A program made the translations under genes and the position numbers. A stretch of 64,000 bases of DNA, taken from assembly GCA_039881145.1 (NCBI GenBank), contig JAYKKI010000052.1:10857001-10921000 (forward strand). Direction: 5' to 3'. Origin of the DNA: Druceiella hillmani (taxonomy: Eukaryota; Arthropoda; Insecta; Lepidoptera; Hepialidae). Of this stretch, positions 23,293 to 35,240 are shown one piece after another. The notes below the pieces were generated by a model that made no database searches, was not told where the DNA came from, and was given only the letters and a program-made list of their open reading frames with translations. Every line of letters begins with the position of its first letter. The first letter of the stretch is position 1.

Positions 23293-24020
23293 CATATATT
23301 AAACATTTAGAACTCTGGATGTGGTGGACAGAAACTGCGCAAGATCGAGTTGCCACTAAAGGAATCCTACACCTTAGTAGTCGAAAATGTCTAAAGAAAA
23401 AGGTATATTATAAGAAATATTAAATTTTATTTTACAACTTCCAAATGGCATAAATCAAGACTGCAAATCTCTGGCAGTTTAGATTTATGCCAAATAAGCT
23501 TTCAAGCTTTACATACCATTTAGATTTCAGAAGTATTCCGATTTCGAACCTAAAAAGGAAAAATGAAAGCAGGACTCTTGTAACATCACTCACTTGTCCC
23601 TCCGTCTATCTGTTACAGATTTTGATTTCTCGGAAACCGTTCGACGTAGAAACTTAAAATTTGACATTGTGATAAAACATATTAAAGTTCACAAATATTT
23701 ATATCGGGAATGTAAGAAGGGACAAATGAAGTAAGGACGATTTTTTTAATTAAACGTGACGTTAGTTTGAGGATCGATGAAATGGCGAGGTATATATGGA
23801 TACCGAAACAATTTTTTAGAAGTTTCTTTAAAATAGTTCTAGAGCTATTGTTGAAAATGTCCACAAAACCTGTTGCGTTCCCATCTTCGAAACGGCTATA
23901 ATCAAAATTACCATGAGAATGGTTGTTAGAATTTTACATTAAACTAACAGGAAAATTACTAAAATTATTTCCCCGTTAACTTAAAGTAAACTTTAAAAAA
24001 AATTAATCTGCTCACGGCCT
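23293..24020. other. Non-coding sequence with a trace of an interspersed repeat
   Basis: Bases 23530-23690 (TGTAACATCACTCACTTGTC, TTTCTCGGAAACCGTTCGAC, TTGACATTGTG) resemble the repeat types near 48.9 and 63.75 kb. No gene supported. Confidence 0.4.
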
Positions 24021-24435
24021 TGGGCTACTATCTGAAAGTTCACTCACCTTACTTATTCCTAAATATATCTCTTCCTTTTACGAAAAATCCTTCATTGTCC
24101 AAGCAGCAAAAATTTGGAATCACCTGGATCCTGAAATCAGGAAAATCACGTCTGAATCATGTTTTCAAAGATCGAGTGAAAAAGTCCTGCCTGTCCTGAA
24201 ACCTTTTCCTTTGTGCCCTTGTCCTTAACTGTCTTTCCCATTCCAAATATGTAAATAGTTTTTATTTTTTAATATTTTTTTGTCTGATGTACTATGTATA
24301 TAATTTTCATTGTAAAATCCCTTACAGTCTACCAAATAAATTTCGATTCCAATTGTTATGGCTGACAGGCAGATATAGCTCATGTAGCAATAAGTCCGTC
24401 ATTGTACTATGCATTAAAGTTGATAAATAAATAAA
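24021..24435 (+). pseudogene. Second copy of the LINE 3' end
   Basis: Closely related to 17800-18242. The frame reads YEKSFIVQAAKIWNHLDPEI then RKITS, where a small indel breaks the frame relative to the sister copy. TGA of the sister frame lies at 24197-24199. The tail segments GGCTGACAGGCAGATATAGC, AGCAATAAGTCCGTC and ATAAATAAATAAA end it at about 24435. Confidence 0.7.
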
Positions 24436-25590
24436 ATTACAACGATATTTGTAAATCTTAGTTTTTGAGAAATTCAGGATACTGTTAAGTCTGTGAACTA
24501 TGTAATACGTAATGTACATATATTTATATGGTGAATATTAATATTTGCAAATAGTTCAACAAAGGTACTATGTACCCTCAAATGTTTATGTATGCCTAAG
24601 TGTATACATAACCTTCGTATTGCGACTTCTACTCTTACTTAGCAGGTTTTATTTTCTTTATCGGATATCAAACGCTGAAAAGCTAATAAAGCGTTCGTTC
24701 ACTTTAACCGTTGCCAGAAAAAGCTCATACATACGACGAGCTTAGAAAAAAGTTCGCCCACATAAAGTTTTTGCCGAAATCCCAGTACATTTTGCCGCGA
24801 GTTAACGGAAATTCGCGTTTGTTATGCTTATGAATCTTTAAAAACGTAAGGCGCGCACAATTGTGTCTTCATCGTGAATTGTACTCGCTTCCCCCCAACG
24901 ATGTAAGATAAAAGTTTCAACCTTTGATGTGGCACTGACGGCGAGTTTGTGAAAAATGAAATGTTAAATTGCGTTGTTGCCTCTTGCGGGTTTTGTTTAC
25001 GGCAGCTTGCGGGCTTTCCGTCAGGCGCGTCTGTTCCTTCGCTCGTTTGCATGTGAATGTAGCCAATTGACGTTTTACGTTTGACGTTGAGAATGCATGT
25101 GCGAAGCGCATGTTTTTGACCCGCTGAATCGAGAATAAAGGAGGGCGGTAACGAATTATTGAAACTAGTGGTTATCTAGTGGTCGGAATTCGATCGTAAT
25201 TCATTAAATTTTTAAGTTTGAACGTTATTGAAGTTGTTTTGTAACAGAGTGTACCTCTAAAATCATTAAAAATATTTTTTTCATTTTGTTCTATTACGTC
25301 AGCTGAGAGTGTATACAAATACATCATTAGCGAGTATTGTTTGCCTTAATTCCTATAATCCATATGAAAAAAACAGATATTTCTTACACACACTATAAAA
25401 TAAAGCCTGTTTAGCCTTGGCAGATACTCCACACATTATTGAAAAAGGAATGTTTGAAATCACACGAAATTCACAGCTAGAAACTTAGTCAATTTCATAT
25501 TTTAAAATTTTTTGGCAATGATCTCTACTCCGTGCAACATTGACAGTATGAACGTAAAAAATGAATTTTTAATGTATTTGTAATATATAA
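24436..25590. other. Non-coding stretch with a GC-richer patch
   Basis: Bases 24775-25145 are CpG-richer (CCGCGAGTTAACGG, TTGCGGGCTTTCCGTCAGGC) and include GACGTTTTACGTTTGACG, a local near-repeat. The minus-strand frames across it lack domains. It is a candidate cis-regulatory element or leader exon. Confidence 0.3.
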
Positions 25591-25594
25591 TTTA

Positions 25595-28195
25595 ACGTAT
25601 TTTTAATACATATTATATATAAATTTTAGCTTTCTGCACTCTTTCCCATACAAACTTTAACTATGCCAAATTCCACATTCATCCGTACGCGCAATATGCT
25701 TAAAATGTGGTGTAAAGTTTTCTTTTCACTTATTTATACATGTGACATATTATGTATAAATTTTAGCTTTCTACACTCCTTCTCCATACAAACTTTAACT
25801 ATGCCAAATTTCACATTCATCCGTGCGCGCAATATGCTTAAAATGTGGTATAAAGTTTTCTTTTCACGTATTTATACATGTGACATATTATGTATAAATT
25901 TTAGCTTTCTACACTCCTTCTCCATACAAACTTTAACTATGCCAAATTTCACATTCATCCGTGCGCGCAATATGCTTAAAATGTGGTATAAAGTTTTCTT
26001 TTCACTTATTTATACATGTGACATATTATGTATAAATTTTAGCTTTCTACACTCCTTCTCCATACAAACTTTAACTATGCCAAATTTCACATTCATCCGT
26101 GCGCGCAATATGCTTAAAATGTGGTATAAAGTTTTCTTTTCACATATTTATACATGTGACATATTATGTATAAATTTTAGCTTTCTACACTCCTTCTCCA
26201 TACAAACTTTAACTATGCCAAATTTCACATTCATCCGTGCGCGCAATATGCTTAAAATGTGGTATAAAGTTTTCTTTTCACATATTTATACATGTGACAT
26301 ATTATGTATAAATTTTAGCTTTCTACACTCCTTCTCCATACAAACTTTAACTATGCCAAATTTCACATTCATCCGTGCGCGCAATATGCTTAAAATGTGG
26401 TATAAAGTTTTCTTTTCACTTATTTATACATGTGACATATTATGTATAAATTTTAGCTTTCTACACTCCTTCTCCATACAAACTTTAACTATGCCAAATT
26501 TCACATTCATCCGTGCGCGCAATATGCTTAAAATGTGGTATAAAGTTTTCTTTTCACTTATTTATACATGTGACATATTATGTATAAATTTTAGCTTTCT
26601 ACACTCGTTCTCCATACAAACTTTAACTATGCCAAATTTCACATTCATCCGTGCGCGCAATATGCTTAAAATGTGGTATAAAGTTTTCTTTTCACTTATT
26701 TATACATGTGACATATTATGTATAAATTTTAGCTTTCTACACTCGTTCTCCATACAAACTTTAACTATGCCAAATTTCACATTCATCCGTGCGCGCAATA
26801 TGCTTAAAATGTGGTATAAAGTTTTCTTTTCACTTATTTATACATGTGACATATTATGTATAAATTTTAGCTTTCTACACTCCTTCTCCATACAAACTTT
26901 AACTATGCCAAATTTCACATTCATCCGTGCGCGCAATATGCTTAAAATGTGGTATAAAGTTTTCTTTTCACTTATTTATACATGTGACATATTATGTATA
27001 AATTTTAGCTTTCTACACTCCTTCTCCATACAAACTTTAACTATGCCAAATTCCACATTCATCCGTACGCGCAATATGCTTAAAATGTGGTATAAAGTTT
27101 TCTTTTCACTTATTTATACATGTGACATATTATGTATAAATTTTAGCTTTCTACACTCGTTCTTCATACAAACTTTAACTATGCCAAATTTCACATTCAT
27201 CCGTGCGCGCAATATGCTTAAAATGTGGTATAAAGTTTTCTTTTCACTTATTTATACATGTGACATATTATGTATAAATTTTAGCTTTCTACACTCGTTC
27301 TCCATACAAACTTTAACTATGCCAAATTTCACATTCATCCGTGCGCGCAATATGCTTAAAATGTGGTATAAAGTTTTCTTTTCACATATTTATACATGTG
27401 ACATATTATGTATAAATTTTAGCTTTCTACACTCCTTCTCCATACAAACTTTAACTATGCCAAATTTCACATTCATCCGTGCGCGCAATATGCTTAAAAT
27501 GTGGTATAAAGTTTTCTTTTCACTTATTTATACATGTGACATATTATGTATAAATTTTAGCTTTCTACACTCGTTCTCCATACAAACTTTAACTATGCCA
27601 AATTTCACATTCATCCGTGCGCGCAATATGCTTAAAATGTGGTATAAAGTTTTCTTTTCACTTATTTATACATGTGACATATTATGTATAAATTTTAGCT
27701 TTCTACACTCGTTCTCCATACAAACTTTAACTATGCCAAATTTCACATTCATCCGTGCGCGCAATATGCTTAAAATGTGGTATAAAGTTTTCTTTTCACA
27801 TATTTATATATAAGACATATTATATATAAATTTTAGCTTTCTGCGCCTCTTTCTCCATATATGCCAAATATAACATGCATCCTTGCGCGCAATATGCTTA
27901 AAATGTAGTATAAAGTTTTCTTTTCACATATTTATATATAAGACATATTATATATAAATTTTAGCTTTCTGCGCCTCTTTCTCCATACAAACTTTAACTA
28001 TGCCAAATTTAACATGCATCCGTGCGCGCAATATGCTTAAAATGTAGTATAAAGTTTTCTTTTCACATATTTATATATAAATTTTAGCTTTCTGTGCTCT
28101 TTCTCCATACAAACTTTAACTATGCTAAATCTCACACTCCTCCGTGCGCGCAATATCCTTAAAAAGGGGTGCAACATGTTTTTCACGTATTAATA
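25595..28195 (+). repeat. 138-bp satellite array, about 18 copies
   Basis: ATGCCAAATTTCACATTCAT starts at 25663, 25801, 25939 and so on, exactly 138 bp apart to about 27740, followed by two to three diverged and shortened copies to 28195. Sixteen central units are nearly identical. As 138 is 46 codons and the unit has no stop in one frame, the array is open for 716 codons (25663-27813). The predicted peptide is a 46-residue hydrophobic repeat. No promoter, conserved domain or splice structure supports translation. Edge units differ most, which is typical of satellite homogenisation. Confidence 0.95.
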
Positions 28196-29875
28196 TATGG
28201 ATGAAAATGAAAATGAAAATACTGACTGGTTAAGGAATGTAAAAATTTCCATTGTTGTATATCATAAATTTTGACGACTTGAATGCTTTAGTAAAAATAT
28301 ACATGGATATTGTTATCAGAAGAAAACAATTATGCAACAAGTCTGTGTAAGAAATTCTGACGGTAGCTCTACTTAAGTTTATATTTTTTTAAAATATTTA
28401 TTTTATAATACACTAACTATTAATTTTGTCCACAAAAGAAAAAAGGATGGGTAAAGAAACAAATTATTAGACAACAAAACTCAAAGCGCCTTGATAAGAA
28501 CGCATTGTCTAATCAGGAATACATAGCCTACGTAAGCATGTATTGCCAGAATATCGACGCTAGAGACAAAAGAGTAGGGGACACTACAGGCATTAGATAT
28601 ACTAGACATCTAAAGAATCAAGACGCTAGATACATTGTCGTCATAAGAGTGAGTCTTTACTGGCACGTCTTTAGTGAAACATTGTCGTTTTGAGAGAATC
28701 TTTAGTGTCCCTATGTAGACGGTGCCTTCCTGCTTATCCAATATTATATTTCAGCCCGGGATTTCCAGGAATATAGAATGCGTTAAAATAATCTTGATCC
28801 CTTCAGCTGTATGGAGTATATTAATGTAATTTCGATACACACATTATCTTCTTTGTTTTGCTAATAGGATCATAGCTGTCTTAAGCGTGTTGACAAAATT
28901 CGAAAATATTAATATATAAATTTCTCGTTAAAGTTATTTGACACATTAATAAAATTCACTTGATTTATAATATCAACAACAATATGTAGAAAATAATAAG
29001 AGATATGCAATAAATTAAGTATCGATAATCCAAAATTGTTGTACGATTGGCAAGAGCTATCATAATACCAATTGAGAATTTGGTTCATATTCAGGAGTTG
29101 TTAAAATACTTAGTAGTTTCAAAAAGAAACTCGATTTTTCGTTTAATTGAAAATATTGATTGAAAATAATTAGAACGTGTGGTGTGGTGAAATTGAAACC
29201 CAGTTTGCTATTAGAATTTAATAAGGGTTTCATTTTGGCGTTCACTAGATGGCAGCACTATGATGTGAGATCATGTCAAAGTTGTGTCAGAAGCTCGGTC
29301 GTTTATTTGTTTCATTTAATCAGGATTTGTTTCAGTTTTTTAATGTATCCTACTATATGAATTTTCTTCGAACATTTCTGTAGAATATATTATATTATCG
29401 TGTGGCATAACCGCTGTTTCTTTATAGAATTATTATTTTTTTCGTAACTCTTTTTACTGTAAAGTGAATGTATTGTTATGGTAATTTTAAATAGAGCAAA
29501 CTAAGTAGTTATTCTAAATTCTTTTAATTTCATACACCATGTGAAAAGACCAGTTACCTAGCTACAGGAAACCAAAAATTTTTGTTCAAAATTTTAAGTG
29601 TCATACTCTCGACGATATCCACCAAAATGTACAAAAAATGGACTTCATTTTTTGTAGATTGGTACATTGTTTGGAGTACCTTTCCATTTTCGAAACTATT
29701 GACCCAAAAATCAGAAAAAAATGGGGTTGATAGAAACTGACTAAAGGATTACACGAAAATAACACTGATTATCAAGGCTTTTATTTTTTTGAGAAATTTT
29801 CGGTATTTATTAAGCAATTTATTATTATTACAGTGAAAAATAAGGTTATAATTTACAAATAGTTTAATATTGAAG
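28196..29875. other. Non-coding stretch
   Basis: A 62-codon frame at 28505-28693 in a higher-complexity block (28430-28720) has no known motif. Otherwise AT-rich. A CTCF-like site lies at 29242-29256 (TCACTAGATGGCAGC, 14 of 15 positions of the consensus). Confidence 0.35.
29242..29256 (+). promoter_or_regulatory. CTCF-like motif, one mismatch
   Basis: TCACTAGATGGCAGC fits CCASYAGRKGGCRSY except at the first base. Confidence 0.3.
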
Positions 29876-30080
29876 ATATTTGGCGTTAATTTTATAGAAA
29901 TTCATTATTCACAATTAAATGAGACTACGTGATGTAGTATTAGTTCTACTCTCTTTAAGTTCTTTACCACGACCTAGGTTTCGTTGTATTACAACATCTT
30001 TGCTAACAACCCACCTGAACATGTTGTAATACAACGAAACCTAGGTCGTGGTAAAGAACTTAAAGTAGAAAATATACAAT
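29876..30080. mobile_element. Copy C of the hammerhead-bearing element (inverted arms)
   Basis: The left arm is full length (TTTGGCGTTAATTTTATAG to ACAACATCTTTGC) and the right arm is inverted and truncated after GTGGTAAAGAACTTAAAG. On the plus strand 30011-30051 reads CCAC, CTGAACA, TGTTGT-AAT-ACAAC, GAAA, CCTAGG, TC, GTGG. The G at position 8 of the core is C here, which is expected to abolish cleavage. The minus-strand arm keeps the stem II, stem III and GTGG parts (29967-29998) but has lost the CCACCTG part. Confidence 0.75.
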
Positions 30081-31200
30081 AATGTACATAATTATGCTAT
30101 TTTCGGACTAGTGCCTTCTATGAGAACTGTGTTCAAAAAGTGTCAAACCTTGGCTTAGAAAATATATATTTATTTATTTACAAATTTCTAAGAATTGCCC
30201 TTTCAAAATCTTACCACTTTTGGAAATATTTTTAGATTGGTTGGCCAAGAACAACCCTCTTCAGCTAGGCCATCCTACTTCAGTTGTACCTTGTAATTTT
30301 AGATTATTTTCAATATTGAAAACGCCAATGAAAGAAACCCGCTTTAAATCAAGAAAAGACGTTGCGCTAAAAATATAACAAAAAATCAGAAATCTTTCCA
30401 AAATTAGTAAGACCGCTAGGGGATGTTTGTAAATCTGAAACAAATAAATATACTTTTTAATCACTCTGCGTATAGAAGAATGAAGTAGTCTCCGTACTGT
30501 CACTATGTGCACTACTTGTTTATGTATGTCGGTTTTTCAAAACATTTCGATTTTCTTTAAATAATGAAACAAATGTTTGAAGGGATTCGATCATTTCTAT
30601 TCAATGTTGGACGAACAATTGTACAAAGCGTCGCGAGTATAACGCGCCACCCCTGCCACCAAAAAGCGGGGGGTGGCGGAAACTCCTTAAGCCATTGTGG
30701 TTTCGTTATTATCTCCGATCAAATACTGCTAATCGTACTACTCCATTAATGTAATGAAGATTGGCGAAGGATTTTTTGTGTGGCTGTGTCGTGCCAAATT
30801 AGTTTTAATCATTAATCAAATTAAATAATTAAGGTAAAAAATAGTATATAACATTGTCTCTTGACCAGGCCTATCAGTTATAAAAGTAACTTCAAAATAA
30901 TTTAAACAATCAGTTACGCAGTGGACTGCAGCAGAGTTCCGAATCGAGACTAACTTAATTTATTAAGATAAAAAGTACGCTCTTAACATATACTTACATT
31001 AGCGTTTTGTTTTTTTGCCGTTTTGTGTTGTTTAACCACAATATTCAATTTTAGCATCGTCTTGTCTATAATCTAAACTATTATCTGCGTCCGTAGATCC
31101 CATCGTGTGGTCATTTATAATGTTACTAATGAAATATACTTAATGTATACTACTCTTACTCTGAGAATACGTAAACCGTTCATAAGGTTTGTATAGGAAA
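30081..31200. other. Non-coding stretch with a GC hairpin
   Basis: CGCCACCCC (30645-30653) and GGGGTGGCG (30670-30678) form a 9-bp perfect inverted repeat with a 16-base loop in a GC-rich island. Frames of 83 (minus, 30261-30512) and 61 codons (plus, 30564-30749) have no recognisable features. Confidence 0.35.
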
Positions 31201-31204
31201 GATA

Positions 31205-31515
31205 TTACTACTCATAATTCTTCTTCTCAGTCGTCCACTCTGGACAGAGTGGTCGTGGTTGCTCCGATGACTTAGGTACTAGGTTGAGGGTGCTTGTACA
31301 TGTCTATTCTTCATTCGGTCTTCCCGGTCTAAACTGCCTCCTTAGTAATGTATCTCCATGTCTGCCAGTTTGCTGTGATGCGAGAGCACTCAGTCACGGG
31401 AGTTTGCGTTACTGATTTAATTTGGCCCGTCCATCGAGTATGTGATCGGCCTCTAGATCTCTTGCCCCTTTACGTAGCCCTGTACCACCAGTCTTTCGAT
31501 CGAATGCTCGTTTCT
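31205..31515 (-). pseudogene. LINE ORF2 C-terminal remnant (minus strand)
   Basis: The minus strand reads RGKRSRGRSHTRWTGQIKSV then TQTPVTECSRITANWQTWR, then a stop. It ends with a nucleotide signature CAGAGTGGACGACTGAGAAG. This matches the GRPRTRWTDQI segment and the following R..W segment at the very end of one lepidopteran-type LINE ORF2 group. It begins at about 31515 after an in-frame stop. It is unrelated in orientation to the tail at 31.62 kb. Confidence 0.65.
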
Positions 31516-31619
31516 AGGTATACTACTCATAATTACTAGTCAGTTAAACGACAGATTAACTATTCCGAAGTTATTTCGAAGATTAACGTAGCAACACCAC
31601 ATTTGAGAAGCAAACACGT

Positions 31620-31702
31620 AAAAATGGTTGACTGCAAGATATTGCTCATGTACCAATAAGTCCGCCATATATACATAAAAGATTATCAATAAATAAAATG
31701 TG
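31620..31702 (+). repeat. LINE/SINE 3' tail fragment
   Basis: GGTTGACTGCAAGATATTGC, ACCAATAAGTCCGCC and TCAATAAATAAAATG form a diverged copy of the tail found at 18.15, 24.36, 38.58 and 48.06 kb. Confidence 0.6.
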
Positions 31703-32802
31703 AGGTTTTGTCTATGATTGTAAATATAAATGACATATATCATATCAGCTGTCGTCTTTAGATTTACTTGTGTCCACTTTTGTTGAATTCCTCTCTATTT
31801 TCCAATTATGAAAAAGCATGAGATGCTGGAAAAAAAGGCATGAGCTGCATATGAAAACGTTGTTAGAACAGCGTGAACAAATAATGTTTAGACCAAAATT
31901 GCGCAACTAATTTTGGAAAACTGTTACAATTTCCCCCAAAATATTTTAACAATAAATGAGAATATTACTTGAAAGAATAATTTTTAAAATTTTCTTTAAT
32001 TTAAAAATTTATCTTCAATAAATATTGATCTTGGTGCAGCTCCACTCAGTAAATTAAATAATATTTCTCTTCGCTAGTTTTTATTGAATTATATGTAGCT
32101 GTTTTCTTTAAAAGAGCTATAAATACAATCGACTTGCACAAACTCACGTGTTGTGCAAAAAAGTTAACATTTCAGTAAGTACATTCAATGTTTACTGAAA
32201 TATTAATTTTTCTCAAAGTTAAACATAGGTCGAGGTTGAAATGGTGTTTGACAAGTGAAGTTATGAAGAGCTAGTCATATACTAGGTTTTTAGTATAGTT
32301 TTTATTTATTATGTATTTGTATAAGGTACAACTTTCTGTTACCAGTTTATTAGTAACAGTTTTTAAATTTAGGGTTTCTAGGGGTCACGACCCTTTTTGG
32401 ACGGCTAGGGACGGGGTGGCCAGTTAATTTACCATAAGCTTATAAAATAAGTAAGCCAGTGTTGCTTATATAACTTACATCAAATGATTCACTACAGTAG
32501 TAACTGGAGTATGATGGTAACAAATTGTATGAAGCACTCAAGAAATAAATTAGAGCAAAGCATATTGATTATGTGCCATATAGAAAGATTTAAAATCCAT
32601 AACCAAATTATTTCGTCTTTGGTAAAACCAAAATGCATGCGCCATATCGTTTTATTTTTATTTATTAAAATAATGTAAGAAGAATTTAAAAATAAAAAGA
32701 GATTGAAAACAGAACAGAGTAAAAAGAATGGACAAAAAGCACGAAACTACCAAGAACGGAGACCGGAAACAGTCGCTAAGTGCGAAAAATATAGTTTTTT
32801 TT
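31703..32802. other. AT-rich non-coding sequence
   Basis: No supported gene. Confidence 0.4.
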
Positions 32803-34055
32803 TAAAACTGTGTAAAAATTAAAATATTCAACAAATTTTTATGGAAATTAATATTACGATAGTTATTAAAAAGAAGAATTCCCAAAATCGATCAAGAATT
32901 GCCGCCTGAAGCGTATCCTCATTCGTACATATGTATAGACCAAGGGAAAAAAGATGTAATTTTTCAAAAACACATTTAACTAATAAAAGGTATACAGAAA
33001 AATTTATATATACTAGTATACACTTTCCAAAAAACTATATTAAAAATGTAAAAACTATGTGTAAAAATTAAAATATTCAACAATTTTTTATGGAAATTAA
33101 TATTACGATAGTTATTAAAAAAAAAGAATTCCCAAAATCGATCAAGAATTGCCGCCTGAAGCGTATCCTCACTCGTACATATGTATAGACCAACGGAAAA
33201 AAGATGTAATTTTTCAAAAAACACATTTAACTAATAAAAGGTATACAGAAAAATTTATATATACTAGTATACACTTTCCAAAAAACTATATTAAAAATGT
33301 AAAAACTATGTGTAAAAATTAAAATATTCAACAATTTTTTATGGAAATTAATATTACGATAGTTATTAAAAAAAAAGAATTCCCAAAATCGATCAAGAAT
33401 TGCCGCCTGAAGCGTATCCTCACTCGTACATATGTATAGACCAACGGAAAAAAGATGTAATTTTTCAAAAAACACATTTAACTAATAAAAGGTATACAGA
33501 AAAATTTATATATACTAGTATACACTTTCCAAAAAACTATATTAAAAATGTAAAAACTATGTGTAAAAATTAAAATATTCAACAATTTTTTATGGAAATT
33601 AATATTACGATAGTTATTAAAAAAAAAGAATTCCCAAAATCGATCAAGAATTGCCGCCTGAAGCGTATCCTCACTCGTACATATGTATAGACCAACGGAA
33701 AAAAGATGTAATTTTTCAAAAAACACATTTAACTAATAAAAGGTATACAGAAAAATTTATATATACTAGTATACACTTTCCAAAAAACTATATTAAAAAT
33801 GTAAAAACTATGTGTAAAAATTAAAATATTCAACAATTTTTTATGGAAATTAATATTACGATAGTTATTAAAAAAAAAGAATTCCCAAAATCGATCAAGA
33901 ATTGCCGCCTGAAGCGTATCCTCACTCGTACATATGTATAGACCAACGGAAAAAAGATGTAATTTTTCAAAAAACACATTTAACTAATAAAAGGTATACA
34001 GAAAAATTTATATATACTAGTATACACTTTCCAAAAAACTATATTAAAAATGTAT
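32803..34055 (+). repeat. 251-bp tandem repeat, five copies
   Basis: CCCAAAATCGATCAAGAATT and TATACTAGTATACACTTTCC recur exactly 251 bp apart. Units two to five look base-for-base identical; the first differs at several sites (CATTCGTAC for CACTCGTAC, CAAGGG for CAACGG). The matching 82-codon minus-strand frame present in each unit (for example 32976-33224) simply follows the repeat and has no motif. The near identity implies very recent amplification, or an assembly artefact. Confidence 0.95.
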
Positions 34056-34592
34056 TGCTTCTAAAATACCCTAGTTAGAATTAATTCTATCGTCAAAACG
34101 CTAGTCAATAATTAAGCATTCAAAATACAATAAGGATGAAAAAAGTATTCGAACCTTCTAATATGTATGCTTACTTGAAACGCGGCGAGAAATGAACGTT
34201 AGTTACAGAAATAATATACCTCTATTACTCTGTTATTCAAAAACGACCCGACACTTCCCAAGGATACGTGAAAAAATAATGTTAAGTGCTTAAGAGCAAG
34301 AGCGTTACAGTGCCGGTAACACTACACTCTGCATGATTGATGTTTTAATACGTTCACTTGTTACTGAAGTATCGTGTGGAAAATTGCTCATATTACGCTG
34401 TTTATTACAGCTCGCAGCTCCGACCCTGCGTTGTGTACACTTTTGATGTAAAACAGACTTAATCCTTAGGCTTAACAAAAACTATTTAAACGTGTTGCTT
34501 TTGAGTCATGACTGGCAGTTTACTTGTCAGAAGTTAAGTTCTGTGTCAACAAGGCGTGTTGATTCTACTTTTTCTTCTAAAAGTATGATGAA
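34056..34592. other. Non-coding sequence
   Basis: No gene or clear repeat. Confidence 0.4.
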
Positions 34593-34596
34593 TTAA

Positions 34597-35240
34597 ACCG
34601 TTTTAGTGCCATGGTTTTTTACTCATATATACTTAAAAAATGCCAAAGAAATATTTTGTCTTTGATGTCATTTACCCTTGTCTCGAAAAAAAAATGTATC
34701 TCTTCCAAAAATTATCCAATTTTAATAAGTTTTTCTGTGTTTTCTTAATAAAAACAAGGATAATAAAATACAAAGAAAATTATGGAAATATATTTTGTGA
34801 ACAAAAATAATCACAAAAACTGAAATCAAGGTCACATCGTATTTTCGCAGTCCGGTACATCCTCCGTATCAGCAAAATAATTGTTATCATCAGTATTATC
34901 ACTATCACTCAAAATTTGCATTACGCCAAATTGTGAGCGCACCACAATGTCACTTTCTTCACAACTTGAAAAACGATCATTTTCACTCGAATTATTTTCG
35001 TATTCCGACATTATGGGTTAAGAATTTTCTTTTCCTGGATCCTTTTTATATTGCAATTATTAATAATATTATAATTTGAACTTTATGTAACATGTAGAAA
35101 GACAAAAAATTAGCGATGCTTGCGAGCGACCTCTCCTGCCGCACGCTAAACAGCAACTGATTTCGCGAGCGCCATCGCGCTCGTAGCAAATTTAGTTAGT
35201 ACGCGCACGATCGCGATGCCGCTCGTTGGCACTCAAACGG
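34597..35240. mobile_element. piggyBac-like deletion derivative flanked by TTAA
   Basis: The left end is TTAA (34593-34596) then ACCGTTTTAGTGCCATGG. The right end, read inward, is TTAA (35241-35244) then CCGTTTGAGTGCCAACG. The two termini share CCGTTT-AGTGCCA, with one extra A at the left. TTAA duplication and short termini of this kind are the hallmark of piggyBac elements. At 644 bp it is far too short for a complete transposase and keeps only its start (next entry). Confidence 0.75.
34832..35011 (-). pseudogene. piggyBac-like transposase N-terminal fragment (59 codons)
   Basis: ATG at 35011-35009 opens a 59-residue frame ending at TGA (34834-34832). The peptide begins MSEYENNSSENDRFSSCEES and continues with ILSDSDNTDDNNYFADTED. 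Ser-, Glu- and Asp-rich N-termini are typical of piggyBac-family transposases. The catalytic Asp region and the C-terminal cysteine-rich domain are absent, so it cannot act as a transposase. The position inside the TTAA-bounded element and orientation from the right terminus support the call. The family assignment is inferred from context more than from the peptide itself. Confidence 0.6.

Noticed and set aside
25663..27813. A 716-codon protein gene
   Set aside because: It is a 138-bp satellite whose length happens to be divisible by three; the frame closes as soon as units diverge.
25595..28195. A CRISPR array
   Set aside because: Units are contiguous 138-bp repeats without variable spacers, and the genome is eukaryotic.
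32976..33977. Four identical 82-codon minus-strand genes
   Set aside because: They are copies of one chance frame carried by the 251-bp tandem unit; no domain or start context.
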